The notes: generated by a model from the sequence alone, not told the origin. 49,342 nucleotides of DNA from an uncultured Granulosicoccaceae bacterium (GCA_937931165.1 CALHCI010000150.1:1-49342), one strand, 5' to 3'. Shown: positions 18,457 through 27,806, numbered from the stretch's first letter. A program made the numbers and translations.

Positions 18457-18755
18457 TAACATCCGAATGGTGTAGTGGCATTGCTGTTCCGTCGGATTAC
18501 GTTGCACCTCGACAGTGGGGTGTTACTGCGGATTAAGCGGAGAATATACGAGCTGCACTTGAGGCGCGTCCCTGCGCCCGTCTTTCCCTAGACCCTTAGC
18601 GGCCGATGTGGCTCTTCGCCAGTCTTCTGTGACTGGCCTCTGTGCTGTTGTGCATCGCTTCCGTTCAGGTGAGGTATCGGTCACACGCTGCAATGGTTTA
18701 GTGATGCTGCTCGCTTTTTTTATTTATAGCGATTTTTCAGTCACTTAAAAACAGA
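18457..18755. other. Convergent intergenic region with hairpins
   Basis: This gap lies between convergent ltaE (plus) and the acyltransferase gene (minus). It contains a perfect 7-bp hairpin GCCAGTC/GACTGGC (18618-18637, six-base loop). Nearer the end, TCGCT (18711-18715) pairs with AGCGA (18728-18732) around a T/A-rich loop and is followed by TTTTT, a weak intrinsic terminator for the ltaE transcript. No gene was found. Confidence 0.5.
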
Positions 18756-20618
18756 TTAGAATTGCAGCGGTGACGGGCTCTTTGTGGCTATTTGTTGGTA
18801 AAGCCACCTTCCGCCATAAACCGACAGATGATCCATATCTGAATAGAGTAACTTGTCATCGTCGTATAGCTGGCTGTTGTCTGTGATTTCTGCATAGGGG
18901 TCAAAGAATTCAGCACCCAGCGCGGTCACCCGCTGTTCAACAGCCTTGTTATACCCCGGATACTTATCGTTTACCGAAGTCGCAGGTTTAGGGCAGGTGA
19001 TACCCAGTCTGTTGCAGTTTTCGATTTTCGATGGACTGAAATTAAGTAGTGGTGGTTGAGCCATGACGATAACTTTCTTTGAATTGCTCTGTGCGAGCGT
19101 AACCAGATCGTCGAGTTCACTGAGGAACTCTTCGTTGTCGAAGTTCTGATCCCACCTGAATGCCAGAATAGAGATGTCAGTACCCTGTTGTAGCGCTTTG
19201 CTGTAGCCGGACTTTGTTGAATCGCATTTGGTTGTTCGGGTGGTGAGCGAACATCCGCCTGATGCATACATTTTCATATTCATACCCGCGTCTGTGGCCA
19301 GTTGCGAAAGCAGTTCATAGTAATGTTCTGCGTGGCTGTTTCCATACAGCAGTATTTGTTTCTCACTGTCTTTATCCCCGCCAACACATCCGAGATTAAC
19401 CAGTGAAGGACATTGGTTTTTATTGATATGGCTGAATTGATAGGCGGTATCAATGTTATCGGTGCTGAGTCTATCCGGCAGGCCTTTATTTAATACGACG
19501 CCAACCGCCAGTGCGGCGAGTGCGGCACTCGGGATTAAAAAGTACATCACCAGGGCTTTTATCCCCACCACATTAAACCGCCTTAACGGGCGTTCAACGG
19601 CATAGTAAGAGACTATGCTCAGCAGGAAAATAAGGCCCAGGCAAATGACCTGCACCAACAATGACAAATGCAGATAACCTTCTGTTGTATTGAGAATGTA
19701 GCGGGCAAACGCAAGTACCGGCCAGTGAAATAAATATAGCGAGTACGACAATAGCCCCACCCACACGACAAATCGATTTTCAAGTAGCCGGTTGACCCAG
19801 GTGCCTTCGCTATGAATGATCAACGCAATCGGTACGCAGGCGAGTAGCGCCGAGAAACCCGGAAAAACAAATTGCTTGTCAAAAAACAACAGCGTGGCAA
19901 GCAATACCGCAGCGGCTACCGTTGCCAGAATATTCGAATTACTTTTCTCGAGCACGCCTCTCGCATGAATAATCGCCAGAATTGAACCGACCAGCAATTC
20001 GCCCATACGGGTTAGCAGAAAGTAGTAACTGAGACCGGCAAGGCTACTGTTGCCGGACATATACTCTGCCAGTGCAAAGCTTGCCAGCGCCAGCACGCAC
20101 AGTACCACCATCAGGTTGATTTTTAGATAGCGGATAAAAAAGATCAGAACGATTGGAAGTACAAAATAGTATTGCTCTTCCACTGACAACGACCAGGTGT
20201 GCAACATAGGCCATTCAGAGGAGTCTGATGAAAAGTAGTCCCCGGTTCTGAGTGCAAACTGCATATTGGAGACAAACAGAATTGCACCCAAAATGGATAT
20301 GCCCGTCTTGTAGAAGTCGTAGGGCAGCAAAATGAAATAACCCGCGATCAACGTCAGAATTGCCATGAAATACAACGGCGGTAGAATTCGCTTTGAACGA
20401 CGTACATAGAAGTTGGTAAAGGTGTACTTCCCACTCATCAGTTCGGTGTACACAATCCGGGTGATCAGGTAGCCGGAAATTACAAAGAAAATGTCTACAC
20501 CAAGGTAACCGGCGGTGAGGTAACTCGGGTCGAGGTGAAACAGCAGCACTGCAAGCACTGCAATTGCTCGCAGACCATCAATATCCTTACGATATTTCAA
20601 ATTGTGTAATGCGGTCAT
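18756..20618 (-). CDS. OafA/YrhL-type membrane acyltransferase with SGNH domain
   Basis: A 620-residue protein of the acyltransferase-3/SGNH type. The N-terminal 350 residues hold about ten transmembrane helices with the family motifs: YRKDIDGLRAIAVLAVLLFH at the start, YLGVDIFFVISGYLI and the RRSKRILPPLY segment, and HTWSLSVEEQYY. The periplasmic C-terminal domain has GNSHAEHYYELL (block I Ser) and DMDHLSVYGG (Asp/His of the triad) near the end. Such proteins O-acetylate LPS O-antigen or other surface polysaccharides, taking the acyl group across the membrane. It stands alone, with no glycan genes adjoining, and its ATG is at 20618. Confidence 0.93.
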   Translation of the reverse strand: MTALHNLKYRKDIDGLRAIAVLAVLLFHLDPSYLTAGYLGVDIFFVISGYLITRIVYTELMSGKYTFTNFYVRRSKRILPPLYFMAILTLIAGYFILLPYDFYKTGISILGAILFVSNMQFALRTGDYFSSDSSEWPMLHTWSLSVEEQYYFVLPIVLIFFIRYLKINLMVVLCVLALASFALAEYMSGNSSLAGLSYYFLLTRMGELLVGSILAIIHARGVLEKSNSNILATVAAAVLLATLLFFDKQFVFPGFSALLACVPIALIIHSEGTWVNRLLENRFVVWVGLLSYSLYLFHWPVLAFARYILNTTEGYLHLSLLVQVICLGLIFLLSIVSYYAVERPLRRFNVVGIKALVMYFLIPSAALAALAVGVVLNKGLPDRLSTDNIDTAYQFSHINKNQCPSLVNLGCVGGDKDSEKQILLYGNSHAEHYYELLSQLATDAGMNMKMYASGGCSLTTRTTKCDSTKSGYSKALQQGTDISILAFRWDQNFDNEEFLSELDDLVTLAQSNSKKVIVMAQPPLLNFSPSKIENCNRLGITCPKPATSVNDKYPGYNKAVEQRVTALGAEFFDPYAEITDNSQLYDDDKLLYSDMDHLSVYGGRWLYQQIATKSPSPLQF

Positions 20619-21217
20619 ACACCACCCTTCATATAAGCTTTTGTTACACTACAAAGTGGCGTCGGGGATTTGGTAAACTGTGCGCGTGGAATCTGCCGGC
20701 GGGTTTTCGAGGTTTTTAGTTCGGTCAGCATGTTGGTTTCAAATAGAATTGGAGCGGGCGTGAACCGGCTGTTGCCGATGGGAAACGTATGGTTCCGGCT
20801 GGCAGTATGCAGGCGTTGCGATGCCGACTGCACAATTTAGGCTTAGGTAACTGCACGGGCTGTCTACCTCGGGTGCGCTCAATATTGTAGAGTGACGTTA
20901 AGACACACAAACTCAGTGAAGTATCGGGTATTGCGTCGCTCTGCAGTTCGATAAAATCCCGTTAATTGTTGAGCACGTGCTATTTCTTAAACTAGTCCGG
21001 GTTAAACAAATTCGGAGGTTACCAATTAACACGTTTTTGGGCAGTGACCGGATGGCAATCGGTTCGGCCCGGATACCAACAGATAACGGCAGTTAAGGCG
21101 TGGTATTAAGCAAATACAGTCTAAAGTCAGCCGCTTATGTCATAGTGTTGATCTGGTTCCGTTTGTGACAGGCTGTGGTGCAGGCGTTAGGTTCAGGCTT
21201 AGGTTCAGGGGAGTGGA
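20619..21217. other. Divergent 599-base intergenic region
   Basis: This lies between divergently read acyltransferase (minus) and M48 protease (plus), so it must hold both promoters. No protein with recognisable features is encoded. A tandem direct repeat TTAGGTTCAGG occurs twice (21187-21197 and 21199-21209) directly before the SD-like GGGGAGTGGA of the M48 gene. The size is unusual for this dense window. Confidence 0.6.
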
Positions 21218-22765
21218 ATGATGAAAAATTTACTTTTGTTGATGTTTGCGTCCGTCTTCGCATTGGGGGGCTGCGCAACCAATCCGGTTACCGGTAAAAA
21301 AGAGCTCAGTTTCGTCGGTGAGGACTGGGAGCTGGCGGTTGGTCAACAGCAATATTCCCCCAGTCGCCAATCTCAGGGAGGCGATTATCTCGCTGATCCG
21401 AAGGTTCAGGCGTACGTGAACAAAGTCGGGCAACGACTAGCGGCCGTCAGCGATCGCAAACTGCCATACGAATTTAAAGTGCTCAATTCGAGCGTGCCGA
21501 ACGCCTGGGCGTTGCCCGGGGGCAAGATTGCGATTAATCGTGGCCTGCTGACAAAAATGAGAAGCGAATCCGAGCTCGCAGCGGTGCTGGGACACGAAAT
21601 TGTACATGCCGCCGCCAAGCACGGTGCAAAAGGGATGACGCGAGGTGTGTTGCTGCAGGGGGGATTGATGGCCGCAACAATTGCCAGTTCCGGCAAGAAA
21701 TACTCTGATCTCGCACAGATGGGGGCGAGCGTCGGTGCGCAGCTGATCAATACCCGCTATGGCCGCGATGCGGAGCGTGAATCGGATCGTTTCGGTATTG
21801 AGTATATGGCACGAGCCGGTTATGACCCACAGGGTGCGGTAGATCTTCAGGCAACATTTCTGGAGCTCTCGAAGGACAGCGCCAGAGGTAAGGATTTTAT
21901 CAGCGGGCTGTTTGCCAGCCACCCGCCTTCTGAAGAGCGCCTTGCCACCAATCGGGCCATTGTTGCCAAAATGGCGCAAGGCGGAGAAATCAAGGCTCGC
22001 GAGTATCGGCAGAACATTGCCAGATTACTGAGCGCGGAGCCCGCTTATGAAGCATTCGAAGAAGCACAAAAAGCCATTCAGGACAAAGACCTTGCGAAGG
22101 CGCGTGCGCTAACCCAAAGGGCCATTTCAATTGAACCGAGAGAAGGGCATTTCCATAGCCTGCTCGGTGATCTGGACAATGAGCAGGGTAACTACACCAG
22201 TGCCCGGCGTAACTACAACCAGGCGGTCAGACTCAACAACGATTTCTTTTACTACCATCTGCAACTCGGTTTAGTGAGTGAGAAAGTAAGAGACTTTGCG
22301 TCTGCAGAGCGTTCTTTAAAGCGTAGCCTTGAGTTACTGCCAACGGCCAACGCTCACAATGCGCTGGGCAACATTGCCCGTGCCAATGGTCAGCGGCAAG
22401 AAGCGGTCGCACAATATACCAAGGCAGCAGGTCACAACAGTCCGGCCGGGCAGCAGGCACTCGGGTCGCTGGTTGATCTTGATTTACCTGCCAACCCGGG
22501 GAAATATGTTGTGGCCCGCCACCAGGTAGGCAGCGACGGTGTGGTGCGGATTCAGCTGCAAAACAAGACTCCGCGCAATATAAACAATGTTGCACTGCGG
22601 GTGCTTTACCCGGATGCCAATGGCCAGATGAAAGATATCACCCGAACTATTAGCGGAGTGCTGCCGGCAGGTAAAACCGAGACGCTTGAAGTGGTGCGCA
22701 TCAATCCGAGCTTTGCTAAAAACGTGCAGTCCGGTGTCGTTCGAGCGAGTATCGCTAACCAGTAA
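21218..22765 (+). CDS. M48-family metalloprotease lipoprotein with TPR repeats (BepA-like)
   Basis: A 515-residue protein with a lipoprotein signal (lipobox ALGGC, Cys19), so it is anchored to a membrane facing the periplasm. The M48 domain holds the zinc site HEIVH (His126, Glu127, His130) and the downstream Glu in AERESDRFG (about residue 188). The N-terminal NPVTGKKELSF and WALPGGKIAINRGLL segments are typical of BepA/LoiP relatives. TPR-like helices cover about residues 270-400, then a beta-rich C-terminal domain follows (about 420-515). BepA monitors outer-membrane protein and LptD assembly; the same job is likely but not shown. ATGATG start with good SD. Confidence 0.92.
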   Translation: MMKNLLLLMFASVFALGGCATNPVTGKKELSFVGEDWELAVGQQQYSPSRQSQGGDYLADPKVQAYVNKVGQRLAAVSDRKLPYEFKVLNSSVPNAWALPGGKIAINRGLLTKMRSESELAAVLGHEIVHAAAKHGAKGMTRGVLLQGGLMAATIASSGKKYSDLAQMGASVGAQLINTRYGRDAERESDRFGIEYMARAGYDPQGAVDLQATFLELSKDSARGKDFISGLFASHPPSEERLATNRAIVAKMAQGGEIKAREYRQNIARLLSAEPAYEAFEEAQKAIQDKDLAKARALTQRAISIEPREGHFHSLLGDLDNEQGNYTSARRNYNQAVRLNNDFFYYHLQLGLVSEKVRDFASAERSLKRSLELLPTANAHNALGNIARANGQRQEAVAQYTKAAGHNSPAGQQALGSLVDLDLPANPGKYVVARHQVGSDGVVRIQLQNKTPRNINNVALRVLYPDANGQMKDITRTISGVLPAGKTETLEVVRINPSFAKNVQSGVVRASIANQ

Positions 22766-22779
22766 CCCATCGTACAAGT

Positions 22780-22800
22780 CCTGCTGGTTTCACCAGCAGG
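22780..22800 (+). terminator. Terminator-like hairpin after the M48 gene
   Basis: CCTGCTGGT and ACCAGCAGG form a perfect 9-bp stem with a TTC triloop, 14 bases after the stop. The following bases are only moderately T-rich (TCTGGTCAATTATTG), so termination may be partial. Confidence 0.6.
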
Positions 22801-22842
22801 TCTGGTCAATTATTGTTCTCTGAAGACAGAAAAACTCGCAGC

Positions 22843-23325
22843 ATGCAAATCGAAAATAATACGGTGGTCGCCTTTCACTATACCCTGACTGAGGTCGGTG
22901 GCGACTACACCGAGGACTCCCGTCAGGGTGAGCCGCTGTACTACTTGCATGGCCATCGAGGCATTCTTCCCGGCCTTGAAGACGCCATGCTGGGGCGTCA
23001 GAGCGGCGATCAGTTTTCTGTGACTATCGAGCCCGAACTTGGCTACGGACTCCGCAATGAGTCCGGCATGCAACGGGTGCCTGTCAAACATCTGATCGGG
23101 CGGCAAAAGCCACGTGTCGGCGAAATAGTGTCCGTGAATACGCCGCGTGGTGAAGTCAGGGCGACTGTGGTCAAACTCGGTAAATTTAATGTCGACATAG
23201 ACACCAATCACCCGCTGGCCGGCAAGACGCTGAAATTTGATGTGGAGATTCTTGAGGTCAGAGAGGCAACGATGGAAGAGGTGGCTCATCGACATGCTCA
23301 TGGGCCCAACACACCGCACCACTAG
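22843..23325 (+). CDS. slyD: FKBP-type peptidyl-prolyl isomerase SlyD
   Basis: A 160-residue SlyD-type chaperone/isomerase. The FKBP part begins HYTLTEVGGDY and continues YLHGHRGILPGLEDAM, the hallmark G...G.E.AL.G block. An insert-in-flap domain follows (SVTIEPELGYGLRNES to NTPRGEVRATVV), then FKBP returns at HPLAGKTLKFDV. The C-terminus is a short His-rich tail (HRHAHGPNTPHH), matching the metal-binding tail that lets SlyD supply nickel. The ATG at 22843 gives MQIENNTVVAFHY, the usual start; an in-frame start at 22813 would add ten unrelated residues. Confidence 0.92.
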   Translation: MQIENNTVVAFHYTLTEVGGDYTEDSRQGEPLYYLHGHRGILPGLEDAMLGRQSGDQFSVTIEPELGYGLRNESGMQRVPVKHLIGRQKPRVGEIVSVNTPRGEVRATVVKLGKFNVDIDTNHPLAGKTLKFDVEILEVREATMEEVAHRHAHGPNTPHH

Positions 23326-23633
23326 GCCTGCGCTGGCAGCACAGACAGGCACGGTTTCGAGAGTGTTGCACAGACGCTCGAGTCGTCACTGAAAACGACT
23401 ATACCCGTATTTATTGGAAACTGGTCCTAGCTGAAAATGAGTCCGGCTGTATAGTGTGGCCTTTGGCTTACTGCATTACAGAATTCAGCTATTGCTATCG
23501 CACATGCCAGTGCCATAGCGGCTATCGCGACGCTGGGTTTCACTATGCAGACGCCCGGAACCGGAATAGAAACGTACCCATTCCTGCCGGGAACAACTAG
23601 ACTAATCACGTGCAAATTCACGAGTGATCACTG
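23326..23633. other. 308-base intergenic region
   Basis: This lies between slyD and the ABC ATPase gene, both on plus. A short stem AGTCGT/ACGACT (23381-23400, eight-base loop) without a T-run is the only structure noted. A 64-codon hydrophobic frame on the minus strand (23427-23621) has no family similarity and is not called. The promoter of the ABC transporter must lie here. Confidence 0.5.
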
Positions 23634-24431
23634 ATGAGCGATCTTGTAGCAGACTCCCTCGATATGACGTTCCGTACGCCTGCTGGCGAAGCGGTCCATG
23701 CCCTGAAAGATGTGAGTTTTACCTTAAAGCAAGGTGAGTTGTTATCGGTGCTGGGGCCGAGTGGTTGCGGAAAAACTACCCTGTTGAACCTGATAGCAGG
23801 GTTCCTGAGGCCGACTGGTGGATTGTTGTCTTTAAATGACCAGGAAATAGATGGTCCCGGTGTTGAACGCGGCATGGTGTTTCAGCAAGGCGCCCTGTTC
23901 GAGTGGCTAACGGTTGCCGAAAACGTGGACTTCGGTCTGCGCATGAAAAAACACGATAAAAAAGAAACGGCCATAAAAGTCGAAGAGTGGCTTGAGATTG
24001 TGGGCTTGCAGGGTTTTGGTTCAACGCCAACCTATCAGTTGTCCGGTGGTATGCAACAACGTGTTGCTCTTGCGCGCTGCCTGATAAATGACCCCGATCT
24101 GATACTAATGGATGAACCTCTTGGTGCACTCGACGCCCTGACGCGTGAAAAAATGCAGTCACTGGTGCTTAAGATCTGGAAGGAGACAGGCAAAACGATC
24201 CTCATTATTACGCACTCGGTCGAAGAGGCATTGTTACTTGGAGAGCGTCTTTTTGTAATGGCGCCAAGACCGGGACGGTTGCACAAGGAGTATCGTTTGC
24301 CGTTTGCCGAAATGGGTTTAAACGGAGACTTGCGAGATATAAAAAATGATCCTCAATTTGTTGAGCACCGCGAGGAGATCCTGTCAATGATCTGGAATAT
24401 GGAAGAAGAAATTATGGGGAAGGTACTCTAA
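23634..24431 (+). CDS. ABC transporter ATP-binding protein, taurine/nitrate/sulfonate type
   Basis: A 265-residue ABC ATPase of the SsuB/TauB/NrtD group. It has Walker A GPSGCGKTT near residue 44, the Q-loop FQQGALFEWLTV, signature LSGGMQQRVALAR at about residue 140, Walker B LILMDEP followed by LGALDALT, and the H-loop ITHSVEEA. The C-terminal region with RLHKEYRLPFAE is typical of this subfamily. The last base of its stop is the first base of the next start (TAATG), so ATPase and permease are translationally coupled. The substrate is not identifiable; family members import small organic or inorganic anions. Confidence 0.92.
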   Translation: MSDLVADSLDMTFRTPAGEAVHALKDVSFTLKQGELLSVLGPSGCGKTTLLNLIAGFLRPTGGLLSLNDQEIDGPGVERGMVFQQGALFEWLTVAENVDFGLRMKKHDKKETAIKVEEWLEIVGLQGFGSTPTYQLSGGMQQRVALARCLINDPDLILMDEPLGALDALTREKMQSLVLKIWKETGKTILIITHSVEEALLLGERLFVMAPRPGRLHKEYRLPFAEMGLNGDLRDIKNDPQFVEHREEILSMIWNMEEEIMGKVL

Positions 24432-26359
24432 TGTTCGAAGCCATATCGCAGAACCGGGGCATGATTGTCGGGCTGATTTTTATTCTGTTGATCATCGGTT
24501 TATTTGCCGCCTACTTTTATGGTCGGGGCATCATTCGAACTGAAAAGACCGATGCCGTTTTTGGTAACCCTGAAAAAGCCCTCGGAGGCTGGTATTGGGT
24601 TTGTGCCGGCGTATCAAGTATTTTACTTATCTGGTTTTATTTCTCATGGGACGCGGCACGATCGTTCTTTCCAAAGTCCGCAAACGAGCTTTGTCAGGTT
24701 GCCAAAGTAGATACGGCGATCAATCCGATGCGCTCGATTTTTCCGCTGCAATCCAGATTATTAAAAGGCACATCGTTATTGGCACGTGACGGTGGACAGC
24801 TTGAAACACTGAAAAGAGATCTCGACAGATCGGGCTTTACTGAAGCGGAAAAGGCAGAGTACGGCGACTTGCTTAACCAATTGCAGGACGCGTTGTTCTC
24901 GTTGGCTTCACCGGATAACCTCGACCCTGCTGTGCAACAGCAGATTACACAGATTGCCGGTCGACTCGATGATGCAAGAGAGCAACTTGCCAACTCAGCC
25001 TTTCCCGGTGAACCTTCTGCTGAGGATATTGAAACCGCCACCAATCAACCGGGTTGGGGTGAGGCAAATACCGAGATTCCTAACTTTCCAGTCACAGAAC
25101 GAGGTCGCAGGTTTAACGCTGTAGCGCCGGTTGTTGCTGAAATTTCGAAAGACTTCGGCCAGGTTAGAAATACCAGTATCCGGTTCGACGGACGTATTGC
25201 CGCGATTGGTGAGCAACTGAAATCGCTGCAGGAAAAGCTTAAATCATCATCACTTGAAGGTGATGAATTACTTGAGCGCGAGCAGTTTCTCAAGCAGGCA
25301 AACAAGATGTTCAAGCGTGTTGATGACGGCACCGTGTTTCCACCCGATGCACTTGACCCGATTGAACAGGCAGTGGTGATGTTTGAAGCGGAAGCCTCTA
25401 ACCAGCAGGGCAGCCTGAAGTATATAGACGCATTCGCGTTGCCGACCGGTACGATTGCGGCCGGCAGTACCAACTGCAGCGAGCAAGGTTCCGGACGCTG
25501 GTTACCCAAACCGTCAGATACACTTGGAACGCTGGTCAATATTTCGCGCCCGAGTGTTGGCTATAAAGGCATACCGATGTTGTGGTACAAGCAAAAGCCG
25601 GTTGCCGAAATGGTCGGGTTTTTCATTCCTGACTGGGTGGCAGACCTTGTGCCGGGGAAATACCCGCGGCATAACCCGGACGGTACTATTGACGAGAACC
25701 TGAAAACAAAAGTGTTGAATGTTGCCACGGGTAACTTCCCGTCTATTTCTGTGCCGGTGCCAACAGGGCATATCTGGGATTCAATCATGCGTGTCGTCGC
25801 TGGCTTGTTTCTCGGGATAATACTCGGCGTGCCATTGGGCTTGTTTATGGGCTTATCGCGTTTTGCGAAAGGCTTTTTTGATCCTTTAATCGAACTTTAT
25901 CGACCGGTGCCACCGCTGGCATGGGCACCATTGATCCTGACTATTTTCGGCATTCAGGACGACGGTAAGATCTTCCTTTTGTTTATGGTTGCCTTTGCCA
26001 TTATGGTGATCAGTGCCCGCACCGGTGCTACCGGAACGCAGTTGTCTAAGATCCATGCTGCGCACTCATTGGGCGCATCCAGAAGGCAGATTCTTCGCGA
26101 GGTGATATTGCCTAACTCACTCCCTGAAATTCTCACCGGTATACGGATTTCTATCGGTGTTTGCTGGGGCACGCTGGTTGCGGCGGAAATGCTGGCTGGG
26201 ACTACTGGTATCGGGTTTGTTGAGAACGTGGCGCGTAAGCAAAGTGACTATGAGATCATCTGGGTGACGATTATTCTGCTTGGGGTGTTGGGGCTGTTCT
26301 TTGATTTGATTATGCGCTGGATTATTAACCGGACAATACCGTGGCGCGGTAAGGGCTAG
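24431..26359 (+). CDS. ABC transporter permease with large N-terminal extracytoplasmic domain
   Basis: A 642-residue protein, more than twice the usual 250-280. Two N-terminal membrane segments (about residues 10-30 and 50-68) flank and precede a roughly 370-residue extracytoplasmic stretch (about 75-440). This has heptad-rich helices (residues 120-340), a Cys in TNCSEQGSGRW and a conserved-looking GRWLPKPSDTLGTL block. The C-terminal 200 residues are a normal SsuC/TauC permease with the EAA loop HAAHSLGASRRQILREVILP. No substrate-binding protein gene is adjacent, so either one is encoded elsewhere or the insert takes part in capture. An intrinsic terminator follows 14 bases after the stop. 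Confidence 0.9.
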   Translation: MFEAISQNRGMIVGLIFILLIIGLFAAYFYGRGIIRTEKTDAVFGNPEKALGGWYWVCAGVSSILLIWFYFSWDAARSFFPKSANELCQVAKVDTAINPMRSIFPLQSRLLKGTSLLARDGGQLETLKRDLDRSGFTEAEKAEYGDLLNQLQDALFSLASPDNLDPAVQQQITQIAGRLDDAREQLANSAFPGEPSAEDIETATNQPGWGEANTEIPNFPVTERGRRFNAVAPVVAEISKDFGQVRNTSIRFDGRIAAIGEQLKSLQEKLKSSSLEGDELLEREQFLKQANKMFKRVDDGTVFPPDALDPIEQAVVMFEAEASNQQGSLKYIDAFALPTGTIAAGSTNCSEQGSGRWLPKPSDTLGTLVNISRPSVGYKGIPMLWYKQKPVAEMVGFFIPDWVADLVPGKYPRHNPDGTIDENLKTKVLNVATGNFPSISVPVPTGHIWDSIMRVVAGLFLGIILGVPLGLFMGLSRFAKGFFDPLIELYRPVPPLAWAPLILTIFGIQDDGKIFLLFMVAFAIMVISARTGATGTQLSKIHAAHSLGASRRQILREVILPNSLPEILTGIRISIGVCWGTLVAAEMLAGTTGIGFVENVARKQSDYEIIWVTIILLGVLGLFFDLIMRWIINRTIPWRGKG

Positions 26360-26373
26360 AAAGCCTTAACAGG

Positions 26374-26399
26374 AAAGCCCGCATTGTGCGGGCTTTTTT
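26374..26399 (+). terminator. Intrinsic terminator of the ABC transporter operon
   Basis: AAAGCCCGC (26374-26382) and GCGGGCTTT (26388-26396) form a 9-bp stem with an ATTGT loop and a run of six T. It ends the plus-strand pair and is also placed to stop readthrough from the minus TPR gene. Confidence 0.9.
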
Positions 26400-26421
26400 G
26401 TTGGGTAAAACGGTATTGTTA

Positions 26422-26967
26422 CTAAATAGTGGTGCCGAGTTTTTTCTCGAGATCACGAATACTGTTGGTGGCACTCATGTTCTGTGGTGAGATTTCCAAT
26501 ACCTGCTCGAATGCATGCAGGGCTTTTTCTTCCTCCCCGACCTGAAGCATGATCAGTCCGACGCCGGATAGTGCGCCAAAGTGGCGGGGTTCCAGTAGTA
26601 ACGTCTGTTCAATATCAGCGAGTGACTGTTCGTAGTTACCCAGCAGGTAGTGAACCGTCGCGCGGCGGTTCCAGGCCTCGGCAAAGTCTGGCTCTTCATC
26701 GACCAGTTTGTTTAGAGCATTCAGTGCAATGGTGTAGCGTCCGGCGTTCATTGCGTCGACGGCGGTAGACATTCGGTCGCCTCCGTCGTCATCGTCGCGC
26801 TCGTACCACTTTTTCCATATCTCGGTTTCAATCATGACCGCTTGCTGCGGGCTTTCGGCTGATTTCAGTTGACCGAACAATGTCGGTAAATTCGAGTGTT
26901 TCTGGTCTGCTTGTACCAATGGACAAGCCAGAATACCGGTTAATAACAATGTACGTAGGCAGTGCAT
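26422..26967 (-). CDS. Exported tetratricopeptide repeat protein
   Basis: A 181-residue protein with a cleavable signal peptide (LRTLLLTGILACPLVQA, about residues 4-20) and at least two canonical TPR units between residues 75 and 160 (AEAWNRRATVHYLLGNY, then HFGALSGVGLIMLQVG, each followed by the A..F/L...L...P helix). An Asp-rich patch RDDDDGGD precedes the repeats. It is probably periplasmic and mediates protein contacts; no enzymatic motif is seen. It is convergent with the ABC operon, and its neighbour the LOG gene is on the same strand but separated by a terminator-like hairpin. Confidence 0.85.
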   Translation of the reverse strand: MHCLRTLLLTGILACPLVQADQKHSNLPTLFGQLKSAESPQQAVMIETEIWKKWYERDDDDGGDRMSTAVDAMNAGRYTIALNALNKLVDEEPDFAEAWNRRATVHYLLGNYEQSLADIEQTLLLEPRHFGALSGVGLIMLQVGEEEKALHAFEQVLEISPQNMSATNSIRDLEKKLGTTI

Positions 26968-27081
26968 TCTGTTCTCTCCCCGAAGTCTGGCGGTAGTCGA
27001 TTCCTAACGCCATTAGATAGGTGGCGTCCGCATCACGAGCAAATTTATGAACTGGTTAACATAATAGACAAAGCCGACACG

Positions 27082-27102
27082 AAAAAAACCCCGCCGGTGT
27101 TT
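27082..27102 (-). terminator. Probable intrinsic terminator of the LOG-family gene
   Basis: Read on the minus strand, AAACACC, a GGC loop and GGGGTTT form a stem with one mismatch, followed directly by a T-run (seven T in all). It lies about 70 bases after the stop of the LOG gene at 27173. Confidence 0.6.
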
Positions 27103-27172
27103 GTAGTGTCTTAACGATTACAGGCAGCAATCCATACTGGATCAGTTTTCAAATTTATGGATGCTATGTCAT

Positions 27173-27778
27173 CTAAAAGAGTTTTTCCCGAACGATTGTG
27201 CTTTCAAGTTTCTCAATCAGAAACTCCCCCGGGTTTTCGTTGAAGTAAATCATCCGGTCTACCAGTGCCGGTACGCTGGTGTCGTGCAGGATGTTCTGTT
27301 TGTGCTGCGGTCTAAGAAACTGCTGATCGGTGGCATGCTCGAGAAAGGCCAGTAAATGGTCGTAGAAGTGTTCAACGTTCAGTAGTCCTGTGGCCTTGGT
27401 GTGCAACTGCAGTTGTTGCCAGGTGCACACTTCGATCAGTTCCTCGAGGGTGCCAATGCCGCCGGGCAGTGCCAGAAAGCCATCCGACATTTCTGCCATC
27501 TTTGCTTTTCGTTCGTGCATGCTGCCAACTACGATCAAATCGGTCAGGTGCTTGTGACTGATTTCAAGTTCTGTGAGATGTTGCGGGATCACACCATATG
27601 CCTTACCGCCGGCATCAAGTACAGCATCGGCCACTGCCCCCATGATGCCGATGCTGGCACCTCCATACACAAGTTCAATACCACGATCCGCCATGCAGCG
27701 GCCAAGTTCGCGAGCGGTGTCGAGGTATGTTGGTCTGGCCCCCGGGCTTGATCCGCAGAATACGCATAGTCTTTTCAT
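27173..27778 (-). CDS. LOG-family protein (TIGR00730, nucleoside 5'-monophosphate phosphoribohydrolase type)
   Basis: A 201-residue Rossmann-like protein beginning CVFCGSSPGARP, with LVYGGASIGIMGAVADAVL, SMHERKAKM and the family signature LPGGIGTLEELIEVCTW at about residues 106-122. LOG enzymes release the free base from cytokinin riboside monophosphates in plants. Bacterial homologues cleave AMP or related nucleotides, and their physiological substrate is often unknown. It lies 28 bases after the LysE exporter gene on the same strand, so the two are probably co-transcribed. Confidence 0.93.
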   Translation of the reverse strand: MKRLCVFCGSSPGARPTYLDTARELGRCMADRGIELVYGGASIGIMGAVADAVLDAGGKAYGVIPQHLTELEISHKHLTDLIVVGSMHERKAKMAEMSDGFLALPGGIGTLEELIEVCTWQQLQLHTKATGLLNVEHFYDHLLAFLEHATDQQFLRPQHKQNILHDTSVPALVDRMIYFNENPGEFLIEKLESTIVREKLF

Positions 27779-27806
27779 AGTGTGATTTTCCGGAAATCAG
27801 CAAGAA

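Noticed and set aside
23427-23621. 64-codon hydrophobic minus-strand frame between slyD and the ABC genes
   Set aside because: GTG start without a ribosome-binding site and no recognisable family.
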